Shown here: positions 33,289 through 42,127 of the stretch, piece by piece | Layout of the letters: each line of letters starts with the position of its first letter | Position numbering within the stretch: position 1 is the first letter of the stretch | NCBI GenBank assembly: GCA_965221755.1 | Contig: OZ244921.1 | Span: forward strand, 620,001-684,000 | Length of the DNA: 64,000 bases | Reading direction: 5' to 3' | Source of the DNA: Azophilus sp965221755 | GTDB taxonomy: Bacteria; Pseudomonadota; Gammaproteobacteria; Pseudomonadales; Azotimanducaceae | Translations under genes and position numbers: made by a program | The notes under the pieces: model-generated | Database searches by the model: none | Told to the model about the DNA's origin: nothing | What the model saw: only the letters and a program-made list of their open reading frames with translations

Positions 33289-33884
33289 AGCGTTGCGTTC
33301 TGGCGATTCCCGATGCAGGGCCGCTGAACAGCCTCTGGGTTGCCAACCGGCTCGATCTGCTGCTGCGCTTGGACATGCCGATTGCCGTTGTCGATGCCGT
33401 TTACGACGAGGTCACGAGCGATCCCAACTACCGCAAGGATTCGGAAGTCAAGGCGTTCATCGATTCGAACCGTCCCCCTTTTGCAATCGAGCAAACCGAT
33501 ATCGGAGCGTACGAGAGGGCGAGGCGCAAAGCGGGAAAGCCAAGAAAGCGCAACATCGGCGAGTTGGCGATGATGGACTTCATCAGCGATGAAGGGGGCG
33601 TGCGGCGGCACTTGGACTCCAGCGACCCCTTGCTGGTGCTTTACGAGGATCAAGGGCTTCGAGTGTTCCGAAAGCCACCGAACATGCACCTGCTATCCAC
33701 GGTCGGGCTTCTCAGGGGCATGGAGAAGGTCGGCCTGATTCGCTGCGCGGACGCCGTGCTCACTGAAATGACCAACCCCACCCAACCCGGCCGACGGAGC
33801 CGGGATCGCAGAGCGTTTCCCGACTTGCCCAACGGCGTTGACGAACCCGCCGCTATCGGAAGCGTCTGGACGCTCCATCCTTAG
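33285..33884 (+). CDS. PIN-like domain toxin
   Basis: 199 residues from the ATG at 33285. LAIPDAGPLNSLWVANRL matches the first strand of PIN-like nucleases with the leading Asp; later acidic residues in KRNIGELAMMDFI and DSSDPLLVLYEDQGL fit the remaining metal ligands. It is longer than VapC (about 130), nearer to DUF3368-like PIN proteins. It would cleave RNA when the antitoxin is degraded. It looks intact. Confidence 0.75.
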   Translation: MKRCVLAIPDAGPLNSLWVANRLDLLLRLDMPIAVVDAVYDEVTSDPNYRKDSEVKAFIDSNRPPFAIEQTDIGAYERARRKAGKPRKRNIGELAMMDFISDEGGVRRHLDSSDPLLVLYEDQGLRVFRKPPNMHLLSTVGLLRGMEKVGLIRCADAVLTEMTNPTQPGRRSRDRRAFPDLPNGVDEPAAIGSVWTLHP

Positions 33885-34057
33885 AGCCTAAGCCGAGGGC
33901 CCGCAGACCAACCGCGCCGCTATCGAGCCCGCGCGGCCGCGCGGGCTGACGGTCGCGGCATCCCTCGGCCCATCGGCGTTTTCGTTGGGCATCCAAGGTC
34001 GGCGGAAGGCGGACGCTGGGGCAATTCAGTTAGAATCCGCCCGTGCGGCCAAGCCAA

Positions 34058-34144
34058 GCCCAGGTGTTGGAATAGGTAGACAAGCTGGATTTAGATTCCA
34101 GTGCCCTCAGCGGCGTGCGAGTTCGACTCTCGCCCTGGGCACCA
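34058..34144 (+). tRNA. tRNA-Leu (anticodon TAG)
   Basis: Acceptor stem GCCCAGG pairs with CCTGGGC; anticodon stem CTGGA/TCCAG encloses TTTAGAT; a long variable arm as in class II tRNAs; T-loop GTTCGACTC; CCA is encoded at 34142-34144. Confidence 0.95.
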
Positions 34145-34173
34145 ACCGCCCTGATCAGGCGCAATGGGGCCCC

Positions 34174-34260
34174 GCCCGGGTGGTGAAATCGGTAAACACA
34201 GGGGACTTAAAATCCCCCGGAGGCAACTCCCTGCGGGTTCAAGTCCCGCCCCGGGCACCA
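34174..34260 (+). tRNA. tRNA-Leu (anticodon TAA)
   Basis: Acceptor stem GCCCGGG pairs with CCCGGGC; anticodon stem GGGGA/TCCCC encloses CTTAAAA; long variable arm; T-loop GTTCAAGTC; CCA encoded at 34258-34260. Only 29 bases after the first tRNA-Leu, so probably one transcript. Confidence 0.95.
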
Positions 34261-34669
34261 GCGCCCAGCGGACCGCAATGCGCCCTTCAGCATGTGCGGG
34301 TTTAAGCATCGGAGCCCGACCCAAGCAACGGATGCGGAGTTTCGCGTCGGCGAAACGAAAACGGATCGGAGGTCCGCCGCAACTGTCAGGTCGCACAGCT
34401 GCTGCGCGGGCTCAGAAACATCTCGGAACCTGACCCACGCAACGGCAGCGGAGTTTTGCGCCAGCGAAACTCCATCCGCGACCGTCAGGTCGCGCTGTGC
34501 GGGCTCGCAAACAATTCGGAAGCTGGCCCCCGCAACGGGCGCGGAGTTTCGCGCAGCGAAACTCCAACCGCCTCTCGCCCTCTGGGCGAGAGGCGCATGC
34601 ATCGTGCCGTGGTTGGCGCTAAAATGCGCCGTCCAAGTTGGGGCCGCAAAGGCTTGTCGGCCCCCTCAA
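34261..34669. repeat. REP-like palindrome cluster between tRNA genes
   Basis: No gene. At least three copies of the GGAGTTTCGC...GCGAAACTCC palindrome (near 34338, 34450 and 34543-34565), the paired hairpin CGCCTCTCGCCC/GGGCGAGAGGCG (34569-34595), and segments of the accompanying CCTGACCCACGCAA and GACCGTCAGGTCGC blocks. Confidence 0.75.
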
Positions 34670-34743
34670 GGCTGAGTGGCAGAGTGGTTATGCAGCGGAC
34701 TGCAACTCCGTGTACGCCGGTTCGATTCCGACCTCAGCCTCCA
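34670..34743 (+). tRNA. tRNA-Cys (anticodon GCA)
   Basis: Acceptor GGCTGAG pairs with CTCAGCC; anticodon stem CGGA/TCCG encloses CTGCAAC; T-arm CCGGTTCGATTCCGA; CCA encoded at 34741-34743. Confidence 0.95.
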
Positions 34744-34998
34744 CGTTCCATCACCCATAAGCCGCACGGTTCCTTGGAGCAAGGGCATCGCGATCCAGTC
34801 GCCGCGCCCCGTTTCCGGGTCCGCGGGGAAATCCAACGGATCAGGACATAACGAACCGGAAGGCTGCGTCTCCGTTCGACCCGGCGCTGGGCAAGTTCCT
34901 GCCCAGCCACCGGGAGCAGGCCCGGATCATTGAGGCTGCGCAAGTTTTCGTTCCAATCGAAAGTCCGCGGCCGCTGTCCTCGCCCGCATCGCCGAGGA

Positions 34999-37131
34999 CT
35001 ACCGGGCGGAGCCGCTCGGGGATCGGTCCATCTGGCGAATTTCGCCTCCGAATTCCCGCCGAAACGGCGGCAGGGAGTCCAGCAGCGCCCGGCCGTAGCG
35101 CTTGGTGAGCACCCGCTTGTCGAGCAGGGTGATGCGCCCATGGTCGTTGTCGTCGCGGATCAGGCGGCCGCAGGCTTGGACGAGCTTTAAGGCCGCATCG
35201 GGCACGGTGATCTCCATGAAGGGGTTGCGGCCTTGGGATTCGGCCAGTTCAGCGATGGCCTGGTCCAGGGGGTCGTCCGGCACCGCGAAGGGGAGCTTGA
35301 CGACGATGACGTGACGGCAGCGGTCGCCCGGCAGATCAATCCCCTCGGCGAAGCTGGCGAGGCCCATCAGGTAGCTCGGCTCGCCCGCCTCAATCCGCCG
35401 CAGGTGGCGCTTGAGCATCGCCTGCTTGGAGCGCTCGCCCTGGAATTGCGCGGCATCCAAGGCCGCGTGGCCGACCAAGGCGTCACGCACCTGGTGCATT
35501 TGCCGCCAGGACGTGAACAGCACCAAGGCGCTCGGTTCCAAGGCCAGCAGCTCCGGCAGCAAGTCGGCGACCTCGGCGGCGTGCCCGGCCGCATCCTTGG
35601 GGTCGGCGTTCATCTGCGGCACCGACAGCACGGCGATGTTGGGGTAGTCGAAGGGGCTGGAAATGCGCACGCCGCGCGCCTCGCCCAAGCCGGCTCGTTC
35701 AAGGAAGCGGTCGAAGCGGCCGAGGGCCGTCAAGGTGGCGGAAGTGGCCACGGCGGCATGGCAACGCGGCCAAAGGTGTTCGCCAAGCAGCCGGCCCGGC
35801 TCGATCGGGGCGCTCACCAACTCCAGATCCTGTTCCGAGCGGCTCGCCCAGCGCGCCATGCAGCCTTGGGCGGCCGTCCCATCCGACGCCTGCGCGTAGT
35901 CCTCAAGCAAGGCCCGCACCGCCGCAGCCCGGGCCTCGGCTTGGCCGACCGGAACCAGCCAATCCTCCGCCTCGACCGGGTTTGGCCAATCCAGGCCGCC
36001 GTCCATCGCCTTGCGCAGCAGTTCATGAATCTCGGCCAAGGCGGCATTGATCCGTGCCAGTCCAGGCGCCGCCAGCCCCGCAGCCTCGACCAAGACGGGA
36101 TCGACCGCGCCGTGGGAAAAGCGGCAGACTTCCGTCGGCGGCTCCCCGCCTCGGGACCGCTCGGCGAACGGCAGTTGCGCCGCCGCCGCGGCCAACGCAT
36201 CCATCCCCGCCTTGAGCGCGTCGCACTCCGCAACCAGGCCCTTGGCCATGCGCTCCAGCACCGCCGGGCGCCCCATCCGCTGCGCCAACGTGCCGCCCAA
36301 GGCGTTGACTTGATCCGCCCAAGCGGCGGTGGCGCCGAGGCGGGCGCTGAGGGCGAAGTGGCGCTGGGTCTTGTCCGGCAAGTGATGGGCCTCATCGATG
36401 ATGAGGATTGACGACTCCGGAGCGGGCAGCGCCACGCCGCCGCCGAGGGCGTAGCCGGTCAGCAGCAGGTCGTGGTTGGCGACGATCACGTCGGCGCCGC
36501 CCAAGGCGTGGCGGGCCTTGAAGAAGGGGCACTGGGCGTAAAACCCGCACTTGCGGTTGGCGCAGCCCCGATGGTCCGTGGTCACGCTGCGCCAAGCGGC
36601 AGCCTCCACCCCGGCCTCCCAAGCGTCGAGTTCGCCGTTCCAGCGACCGGCCTCAAAGTCGCGCAGCATCTGCCGCCACACCAAGCTGTGATCAACCGCC
36701 GAGGCTTCGGCGACGAGCCCCAGCGCCTGCTGCTGGCCGCCGTTCAGAATCTGGTCCAGGCGCTTCACGCACAGGTAGCGGCCGCGGCCTTTGGCGAGGA
36801 CGAAGTTGAAGTCGAGGCCGGAACCCTCAGCCAGGTCCGGCAGGTCCCGTTCCACGATTTGCTCCTGCAGCGCCACCGTGGCGCTGGCGATCACCAAGGT
36901 CTTCTCCATCGCCTGGGCAATCGGGATGGCGGCCAGGCAGTAGGCGACCGTCTTGCCGGTGCCCGTGCCCGCTTCGATGGCGGCCAAGCGCGGCGGCTCG
37001 CCGGCGCAAGTGCGGGCGATGTGGGCTATCATCTCCCGCTGCCCGCGCCGGGCACGGAAGCCCCGCGCCTCCAGCCAAGCGCTGTAGGCTTGCTGAATCC
37101 GCGATTTCAAATCATCGGTCAAGGCACTCAT
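34999..37131 (-). CDS. DinG-like superfamily 2 helicase
   Basis: 710 residues from the ATG at 37131. Motif I IEAGTGTGKTVAY, a DEAHH box (LIIDEAHHLP), and an XPD-type iron-sulfur cysteine set (CVKRL, then CANRKCGFYAQC) identify a DinG/YoaA-type 5'-3' helicase that unwinds D-loops, R-loops or G-quadruplexes after DNA damage. C-terminal motifs VPQAN-like LVQACGRLIRDDND (motif VI) are intact. It is divergent from the sugar dehydrogenase with 85 bases between. Confidence 0.9.
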   Translation of the reverse strand: MSALTDDLKSRIQQAYSAWLEARGFRARRGQREMIAHIARTCAGEPPRLAAIEAGTGTGKTVAYCLAAIPIAQAMEKTLVIASATVALQEQIVERDLPDLAEGSGLDFNFVLAKGRGRYLCVKRLDQILNGGQQQALGLVAEASAVDHSLVWRQMLRDFEAGRWNGELDAWEAGVEAAAWRSVTTDHRGCANRKCGFYAQCPFFKARHALGGADVIVANHDLLLTGYALGGGVALPAPESSILIIDEAHHLPDKTQRHFALSARLGATAAWADQVNALGGTLAQRMGRPAVLERMAKGLVAECDALKAGMDALAAAAAQLPFAERSRGGEPPTEVCRFSHGAVDPVLVEAAGLAAPGLARINAALAEIHELLRKAMDGGLDWPNPVEAEDWLVPVGQAEARAAAVRALLEDYAQASDGTAAQGCMARWASRSEQDLELVSAPIEPGRLLGEHLWPRCHAAVATSATLTALGRFDRFLERAGLGEARGVRISSPFDYPNIAVLSVPQMNADPKDAAGHAAEVADLLPELLALEPSALVLFTSWRQMHQVRDALVGHAALDAAQFQGERSKQAMLKRHLRRIEAGEPSYLMGLASFAEGIDLPGDRCRHVIVVKLPFAVPDDPLDQAIAELAESQGRNPFMEITVPDAALKLVQACGRLIRDDNDHGRITLLDKRVLTKRYGRALLDSLPPFRREFGGEIRQMDRSPSGSAR

Positions 37132-37216
37132 GCGACAAATGTTACGCGCCAGCCACACCCCATCGCCAGCGCTCGCCGGCGAAGCGGGCGCGCCTGTTGC
37201 GTGGGTCAGGTTCGAT

Positions 37217-38356
37217 ATGTTCCTGAATCCGCACACAGCGCATCCGCTGCGCGGGAGCGCAGCGGCTTGCGCGCTGCTGGGCCTAATGCTGGCCGCGTTG
37301 GCGCAAAGCGCCTTCGCCGACCTGTCCAGGCTGCGGCTGCCGGAGGGGTTTTCGATTCGCATGCTCACCGCCGAAGTCCCGGACGCCCGGCAGATGGCGC
37401 TTTCCGCCGACGGCACCCTCTTCGTCGGCACCCGCCGCCTCGGCGACCTTTACGCCATTGCCAACGCCCTGACCGCCGAATCCCCCAAGGTGGCGATCCT
37501 GGCAAACGGATTGAAGCTGCCGAACGGAGTGGCGCACGACGGCGTTGACCTGTACGTCGCCGAGGTGAACCGAGTGCTCCGTTTTCCGGACATCCAGGCT
37601 TGGATGGACGCTGGCCGGGAATCCGCGCCTCCCCATGAGGTGGTGACGGACCGGCTGCCGGACAAGACCCACCACGGCTGGAAGTACATCAAGTTCGGGC
37701 CCGATGGGCAGCTCTACGTTCCGGTGGGCGCGCCGTGCAACATCTGCCTTTCCGAAGACCCCCGATTCGCCGCCCTGCTGCGCATGGATCCGAGGACCGG
37801 GGACGCCGCCATCCACGCCAGCGGCATCCGCAACACCGTCGGCTTCGCCTGGCACCCCGCCAGCGGCGAGCTGTGGTTCAGCGACAACGGCAGGGACCTC
37901 ATGGGCGATGACGTGCCGCCGGAGGAGATCAACGTCGCCAGCAGGCCGGGCCAGCACTTCGGCTACCCGTTCCTGCACGGCAGCGACATCTGGGACCCAA
38001 CGTTCGGCGACGAGGCGCCGGACCTGGCGTTCACGCCCCCGCGCTTGGAAATTCAAGCCCACTCGGCCGCGCTCGGCCTCGACTTCCACGTCCACCCCCA
38101 GTTCCCGCCCCGCTACCGCGGCGCGCTGTTCATTGCGGAGCACGGCTCGTGGAACCGTTCCGCCAAGGTTGGCTACCGAGTCAGCGTGGTGACCTTCGAG
38201 GATGGCGAACCGCGCTACGCGCCCTTTGTCACCGGCTGGCTGGAGGGCGGGCGCCACTGGGGACGGCCGGTGGACGTGCTCGCCGCTCCGGACGGCAGCT
38301 TGCTGGTGTCGGACGACCAGCAGGGGGCGATCTATCAGGTGACTTGGCGGGGCTAG
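37217..38356 (+). CDS. PQQ-type sorbosone/sugar dehydrogenase family protein
   Basis: 379 residues. A signal-like hydrophobic segment (AAACALLGLMLAALAQSAFA) is followed by a six-bladed beta propeller of the glucose/sorbosone dehydrogenase type: LPEGFSIRMLTAEVP, LPNGVAHDG, KTHHGWKYIKFGPDGQLY, HASGIRNTVGFAWHP and AEHGSWNRS. It oxidises a sugar or alcohol in the periplasm with PQQ as cofactor. The ATG at 37217 lies inside a REP-like repeat block, so the first ~15 residues may be repeat-derived and the native start could differ. It ends four bases into the convergent SLT gene. Confidence 0.85.
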   Translation: MFLNPHTAHPLRGSAAACALLGLMLAALAQSAFADLSRLRLPEGFSIRMLTAEVPDARQMALSADGTLFVGTRRLGDLYAIANALTAESPKVAILANGLKLPNGVAHDGVDLYVAEVNRVLRFPDIQAWMDAGRESAPPHEVVTDRLPDKTHHGWKYIKFGPDGQLYVPVGAPCNICLSEDPRFAALLRMDPRTGDAAIHASGIRNTVGFAWHPASGELWFSDNGRDLMGDDVPPEEINVASRPGQHFGYPFLHGSDIWDPTFGDEAPDLAFTPPRLEIQAHSAALGLDFHVHPQFPPRYRGALFIAEHGSWNRSAKVGYRVSVVTFEDGEPRYAPFVTGWLEGGRHWGRPVDVLAAPDGSLLVSDDQQGAIYQVTWRG

Positions 38357-39003
38357 AACCACCACCACTTCTTGTTGAGGCGCTTTTCGCAGCGTTTGAG
38401 CTGCTCGGCGTAGCGAGCGGTGCGGTCGGCGGCCTTTCGGGCATAGGACTGCACGGCGCCGTTGTTGCGCCAAGTGCCCTTGGCGTAGCCGGTGGGGCCG
38501 GAGTAGTAGGCGAGGTAGAGCCGGTAGGCATCCGACTTGGCGATGCCGAGCTGGCGGTGGGAGCGATCGTTGTACCAGCCGATGAAGTCCAGGGCGTCGT
38601 CGATTTCGTCGCGCTCGGCGAAGCGGGCGCCGGTGGCCTTCTTGTAGTCCGCCCAAGCCGCATTGGTGGCCTGGGCGTAGCCGAAGGCGTCCGAAGGCCG
38701 CCGCCAAGGCAAAATGCCGAGCAGCCGTTGGCGCTTGGGCCGGGCGTCGGAACGGAAACTGGACTCGCGGTGGATGAAGGCCATCCCCAGCGGTACCGGC
38801 AGGCCCCACTTGCCGCGCGCCTTTCTGGCCGCCTTGTACCAGGAACCCTTCTCCTGAAAGATCGCGCACAGATTGTCCGGCCGCTGCGGCGGCGCCGTCA
38901 CGCAGCCGGCCGTGAGCACTGTCAGGGCAAAGGCCACGCAGAGCCGCTTGAGGCGGCGACGCCGCAAGCCGAAGGGCGCGCGCAGCGGCTGATGCGGCGG
39001 CAT
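38353..39003 (-). CDS. SLT-domain lytic transglycosylase-like lipoprotein
   Basis: 216 residues from the ATG at 39003. Basic start, hydrophobic stretch and lipobox LTAGCVT; then an SLT-like core with catalytic-type Glu in GMAFIHRESSFRSDA, FGYAQATNAAWADYK and LAYYSGPTGYAKG. It would trim peptidoglycan or bind to it from the outer membrane. It ends the smc-zipA-ligA transcript, 19 bases after ligA. The ending is an unusual Trp-rich KKWWWF. Confidence 0.85.
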   Translation of the reverse strand: MPPHQPLRAPFGLRRRRLKRLCVAFALTVLTAGCVTAPPQRPDNLCAIFQEKGSWYKAARKARGKWGLPVPLGMAFIHRESSFRSDARPKRQRLLGILPWRRPSDAFGYAQATNAAWADYKKATGARFAERDEIDDALDFIGWYNDRSHRQLGIAKSDAYRLYLAYYSGPTGYAKGTWRNNGAVQSYARKAADRTARYAEQLKRCEKRLNKKWWWF

Positions 39004-39022
39004 CGCCCGGCGATCAGAAGAG

Positions 39023-41044
39023 CTAACGCGCATGTTGGGCCTCCAGAAAGTCCATGAACTCCGCTTCATCCATCACCGGCACCTCAAGCTGCTCGGCCTT
39101 GGCGAGCTTGCTGCCGGCGCCAGGCCCCGCCACCACTTGGGCGGTCTTGCCCGATACGGAACCGGCCACCTTGGCGCCTAGGCCAGTGAGCCTGCGCTTG
39201 GCTTCAGTGCGGGACAGTTGCTCCAGAGAGCCGGTCAGCACCCAAGTCTGGCCAGCCAGCGGCAGGCTGTCGGCCACCGCCTCGACGGCGGGCCAGGCGA
39301 CTCCCGCGGCAACCAAATCATCCACGGCCTTGGCGTTGTCCGGGTGGCCAAAGTAGGCAGCGATCCTCTCGGCAACAATGGGGCCGACGTCGGGAACCGT
39401 CTCCAAGACCTCCGGCGTCGCGGCGCGCAAACGCTCCAAATCGCCGAAATGGCCGGCCAGGCTGCGGGCGGTGGCCTCGCCCACCTCGCGGATGCCCAAG
39501 GCGTAAATGAATCGGGCCAAGGTGGTTGTCTTGCTCGCGCGCAAGGCGTCAAGCAGGTTTTGAGCCGACTTCTCGCCCATGCGCGGCAACTCGCTTAAGC
39601 GCTCGGCCTCAAGCCGATACAGATCCGCCGGCGCGCGCACCAAGCCGCTCTCCACCAACTGGTCGATCAGTTTCTCGCCCAAGCCCTCGATGTCCATGGC
39701 CAGGCGGGAGGCGAAGTGGCGCAGCCCCTCCTTGCGCTGCGCCGGACAAAGGGACGGCGCCGCGCTGCAGCGGGCCACGGCCTCCCCTTGCGGACGCGCC
39801 ACCGGGCTGCCGCAGGCCGGGCAGGAGTCGGGCAACGCTATGGCGGGCGCGTGGTCCGGGCGCCGCTCGACAATCACCGAGGCAACTTGCGGAATCACGT
39901 CCCCGGCGCGGCGCACCAGCACCCGGTCGCCGATGCGCAGGCCCAAGCGGGCGACCTCATCCATGTTGTGCAGCGTGGCGTTGCTGACCGTGACGCCGCC
40001 GACGAAGACCGGCTCAAGCTTGGCCACGGGGGTAATCGCTCCGGTGCGGCCCACTTGGAATTCAACGCCCAGCACCCGAGTGGCGGCCTCCTGGGCCGGG
40101 TACTTGTAGGCCACCGCCCAACGCGGCTTGCGGGTCATCGCGCCTAGCCGCCGCTGCTGGTCGAGGGCGTTCACCTTCACCACCACGCCGTCGATGTCGT
40201 AGGCGAGCGCCTCCCGACGGCGGGCGACGTCGTCGATGTAGGCTTGGCAGGCGTCGAGGTCCGCGGCCAGCCTGGCCTCCGGGTTGGTGCGCAAGCCCCA
40301 GGCCGTCAAGCGCTCGAGGGCCTCCATCTGCGTTTGCGGACGCCAGCCGCCCTCGATCCAGCCCAGGCTGTAGCAGTACATCGTCAGGGGGCGGCTGGCG
40401 GTGATCTTCGGGTCGAGCTGCCGCAGGCTGCCCGCGGCGCCGTTGCGGGGATTGACCAAGGCGCGCTCGCCGCGCTCCCGGGCCCGCTCGTTGAAGGCGG
40501 CGAAGTCCCGCTTGGCGATGTAGATCTCGCCGCGCACCTCGAGTCGGGGCGGCACGTCGTCGCCGCGCAGCCGCAAGGGCACGGCCCGGATGGTGCGCAC
40601 GTTGGCGGTGACGTCCTCGCCGGTCTGGCCATCGCCCCGCGTCGCCGCCAAGGCCAGACGGCCATCCCCGTAGATCAAGGCCACCGCCACGCCGTCGATC
40701 TTGGGTTCGCAACAAAACGCCATGGACTCATCATTGAGGCGGGCGCCGCAGCGACTGGCCCAATCCTTCAATTCGACGGGGGTGGCGGCCTTTTCAAGGG
40801 ACAGCATCGCCACTTCATGGGTGACGGCGGCAAACTCGGCCAAAGGCGCGGCGCCGACTCGTTGCGAGGGCGAATCCGGGGTGATGAGCTCCGGGTGCGC
40901 CGCCTCCAAGGCGAGCAGTTGATCGAAGAGGGCATCGTACTCGGCGTCGGCGATTTCCGGCGCATCAAGCACGTGGTAGCGGTGGTCGTGGTGGTCGAGC
41001 TGGGCGCGCAGCGCATCCATGCGGGCTTGAACCGCGTCGCTCAC
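39023..41044 (-). CDS. ligA: NAD+-dependent DNA ligase
   Basis: 673 residues, full family length. The adenylation domain has the nucleophile Lys in CEPKIDGVAVALIYGDG and DIDGVVVKV; an OB domain follows, a four-Cys zinc finger (CPACGSPVA...CSAAPSLCP), helix-hairpin-helix repeats (GIREVGEATARSLAGHF) and a C-terminal BRCT domain (GQTWVLTGSLEQLSR). It seals nicks in replication and repair. The gene starts six bases after zipA. Confidence 0.97.
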   Translation of the reverse strand: MSDAVQARMDALRAQLDHHDHRYHVLDAPEIADAEYDALFDQLLALEAAHPELITPDSPSQRVGAAPLAEFAAVTHEVAMLSLEKAATPVELKDWASRCGARLNDESMAFCCEPKIDGVAVALIYGDGRLALAATRGDGQTGEDVTANVRTIRAVPLRLRGDDVPPRLEVRGEIYIAKRDFAAFNERARERGERALVNPRNGAAGSLRQLDPKITASRPLTMYCYSLGWIEGGWRPQTQMEALERLTAWGLRTNPEARLAADLDACQAYIDDVARRREALAYDIDGVVVKVNALDQQRRLGAMTRKPRWAVAYKYPAQEAATRVLGVEFQVGRTGAITPVAKLEPVFVGGVTVSNATLHNMDEVARLGLRIGDRVLVRRAGDVIPQVASVIVERRPDHAPAIALPDSCPACGSPVARPQGEAVARCSAAPSLCPAQRKEGLRHFASRLAMDIEGLGEKLIDQLVESGLVRAPADLYRLEAERLSELPRMGEKSAQNLLDALRASKTTTLARFIYALGIREVGEATARSLAGHFGDLERLRAATPEVLETVPDVGPIVAERIAAYFGHPDNAKAVDDLVAAGVAWPAVEAVADSLPLAGQTWVLTGSLEQLSRTEAKRRLTGLGAKVAGSVSGKTAQVVAGPGAGSKLAKAEQLEVPVMDEAEFMDFLEAQHAR

Positions 41045-41050
41045 GCCAAT

Positions 41051-42097
41051 TTACCGAGGACCAAACGCCACCTGCCTGCCTGCCAGGCCCATGGCTCGTC
41101 TGCGGTAGCCTTCGACGGACAGCGCGGTGAAGGGTTTGCGGTTTTCGTCAAGCAACTCCCCGCCCAACTGATCCGCCATCGCCTCGGCGGCGCGCAGCAT
41201 TTCCTCAACAGCCTGCTGCGCGTCGCCATAGCTGGGCAAGCGGAGAAACACCATCAGGCCCGGCGATGCGCAGTCCTCAATCCGGGACAAGTCGAAGCTC
41301 CCCGGCTCCACCGCTCGGACCGCGCTGAAGACGGCCTGCCCCGTGGCCGCATCGAGGCGGTGAAAGATGCCCATGTCGCCAAACCGCAGATCCTGGGCGC
41401 GCAGCGCGGCGACCAACGCATCGCCGCTGAAGAGCTCGTTCGGGGGCGCAACGAGGTGAATGACCAGCAGATCATCGACGGCGTCCCGCCGTGCCGGATC
41501 CGCCTCGGGTTCGGCGCCCGGGTTCGCCTCATCAAACGATGCCGCGACCTCCGGCGCCGTCCCAGGCTGCGAATCCACCGGCAACGCCTGCTCCGAGGGC
41601 TGCTCGTCCGCATCAGGGCTGGCCGCATCCAAGCGGGGTTCGTCCGCATCCCGTTCCACTTCGACTCGAATCGAGGGCGTTGGCGCCTCCTCGCGCACGG
41701 GGCGCAAGCCGCGTTCAGGCACGATGGGACCCAAATCCGGCAGCGGGTTCCCCGCCAACGCCGCCGAATCCTGCGCTTGGGCGGTCAGGCCCGCAGCCGC
41801 AGCCATGCCAGCCCCGTCGAAGCCGCTGGAGTCGGCGGTCTCGAGCAGCACCGGGATGCCCTCGTCGGCATTTGCCGCATCCCCGTCCGATGCTTCAACG
41901 GCGACCACCCGGGCGCCGCCGTTGGGGAGTTCGGTAGCCAGCCAAGCGTCCTCATCGAAGTCGTCCGGCAGCAAATCCGGCTGTATCTTCATGCGCAGCG
42001 GGTCGCGTCTGCGCCACCACGCCATGATGAGGCCATGCAGCACGATCAGTCCAATCAACGCACTGCCGCCGATGATGATCCACTCTTTCATGTCCAT
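41051..42097 (-). CDS. zipA: Cell division protein ZipA
   Basis: 348 residues. One N-terminal membrane anchor (IIIGGSALIGLIVLHGLIMAWW), a long acidic, Pro/Ala-rich linker (about 45-205) and a C-terminal FtsZ-binding domain (VIHLVAPPNELFSGDALV, MGIFHRLD, PSYGDAQQAVEEML). It tethers FtsZ to the membrane at the septum. It sits between smc and ligA, the order found in Pseudomonas and relatives, which helps place the organism in Gammaproteobacteria. Confidence 0.95.
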   Translation of the reverse strand: MDMKEWIIIGGSALIGLIVLHGLIMAWWRRRDPLRMKIQPDLLPDDFDEDAWLATELPNGGARVVAVEASDGDAANADEGIPVLLETADSSGFDGAGMAAAAGLTAQAQDSAALAGNPLPDLGPIVPERGLRPVREEAPTPSIRVEVERDADEPRLDAASPDADEQPSEQALPVDSQPGTAPEVAASFDEANPGAEPEADPARRDAVDDLLVIHLVAPPNELFSGDALVAALRAQDLRFGDMGIFHRLDAATGQAVFSAVRAVEPGSFDLSRIEDCASPGLMVFLRLPSYGDAQQAVEEMLRAAEAMADQLGGELLDENRKPFTALSVEGYRRRAMGLAGRQVAFGPR

Positions 42098-42127
42098 GTG
42101 AGCATCCTCAGGTAAGGGTTCCCGCCA

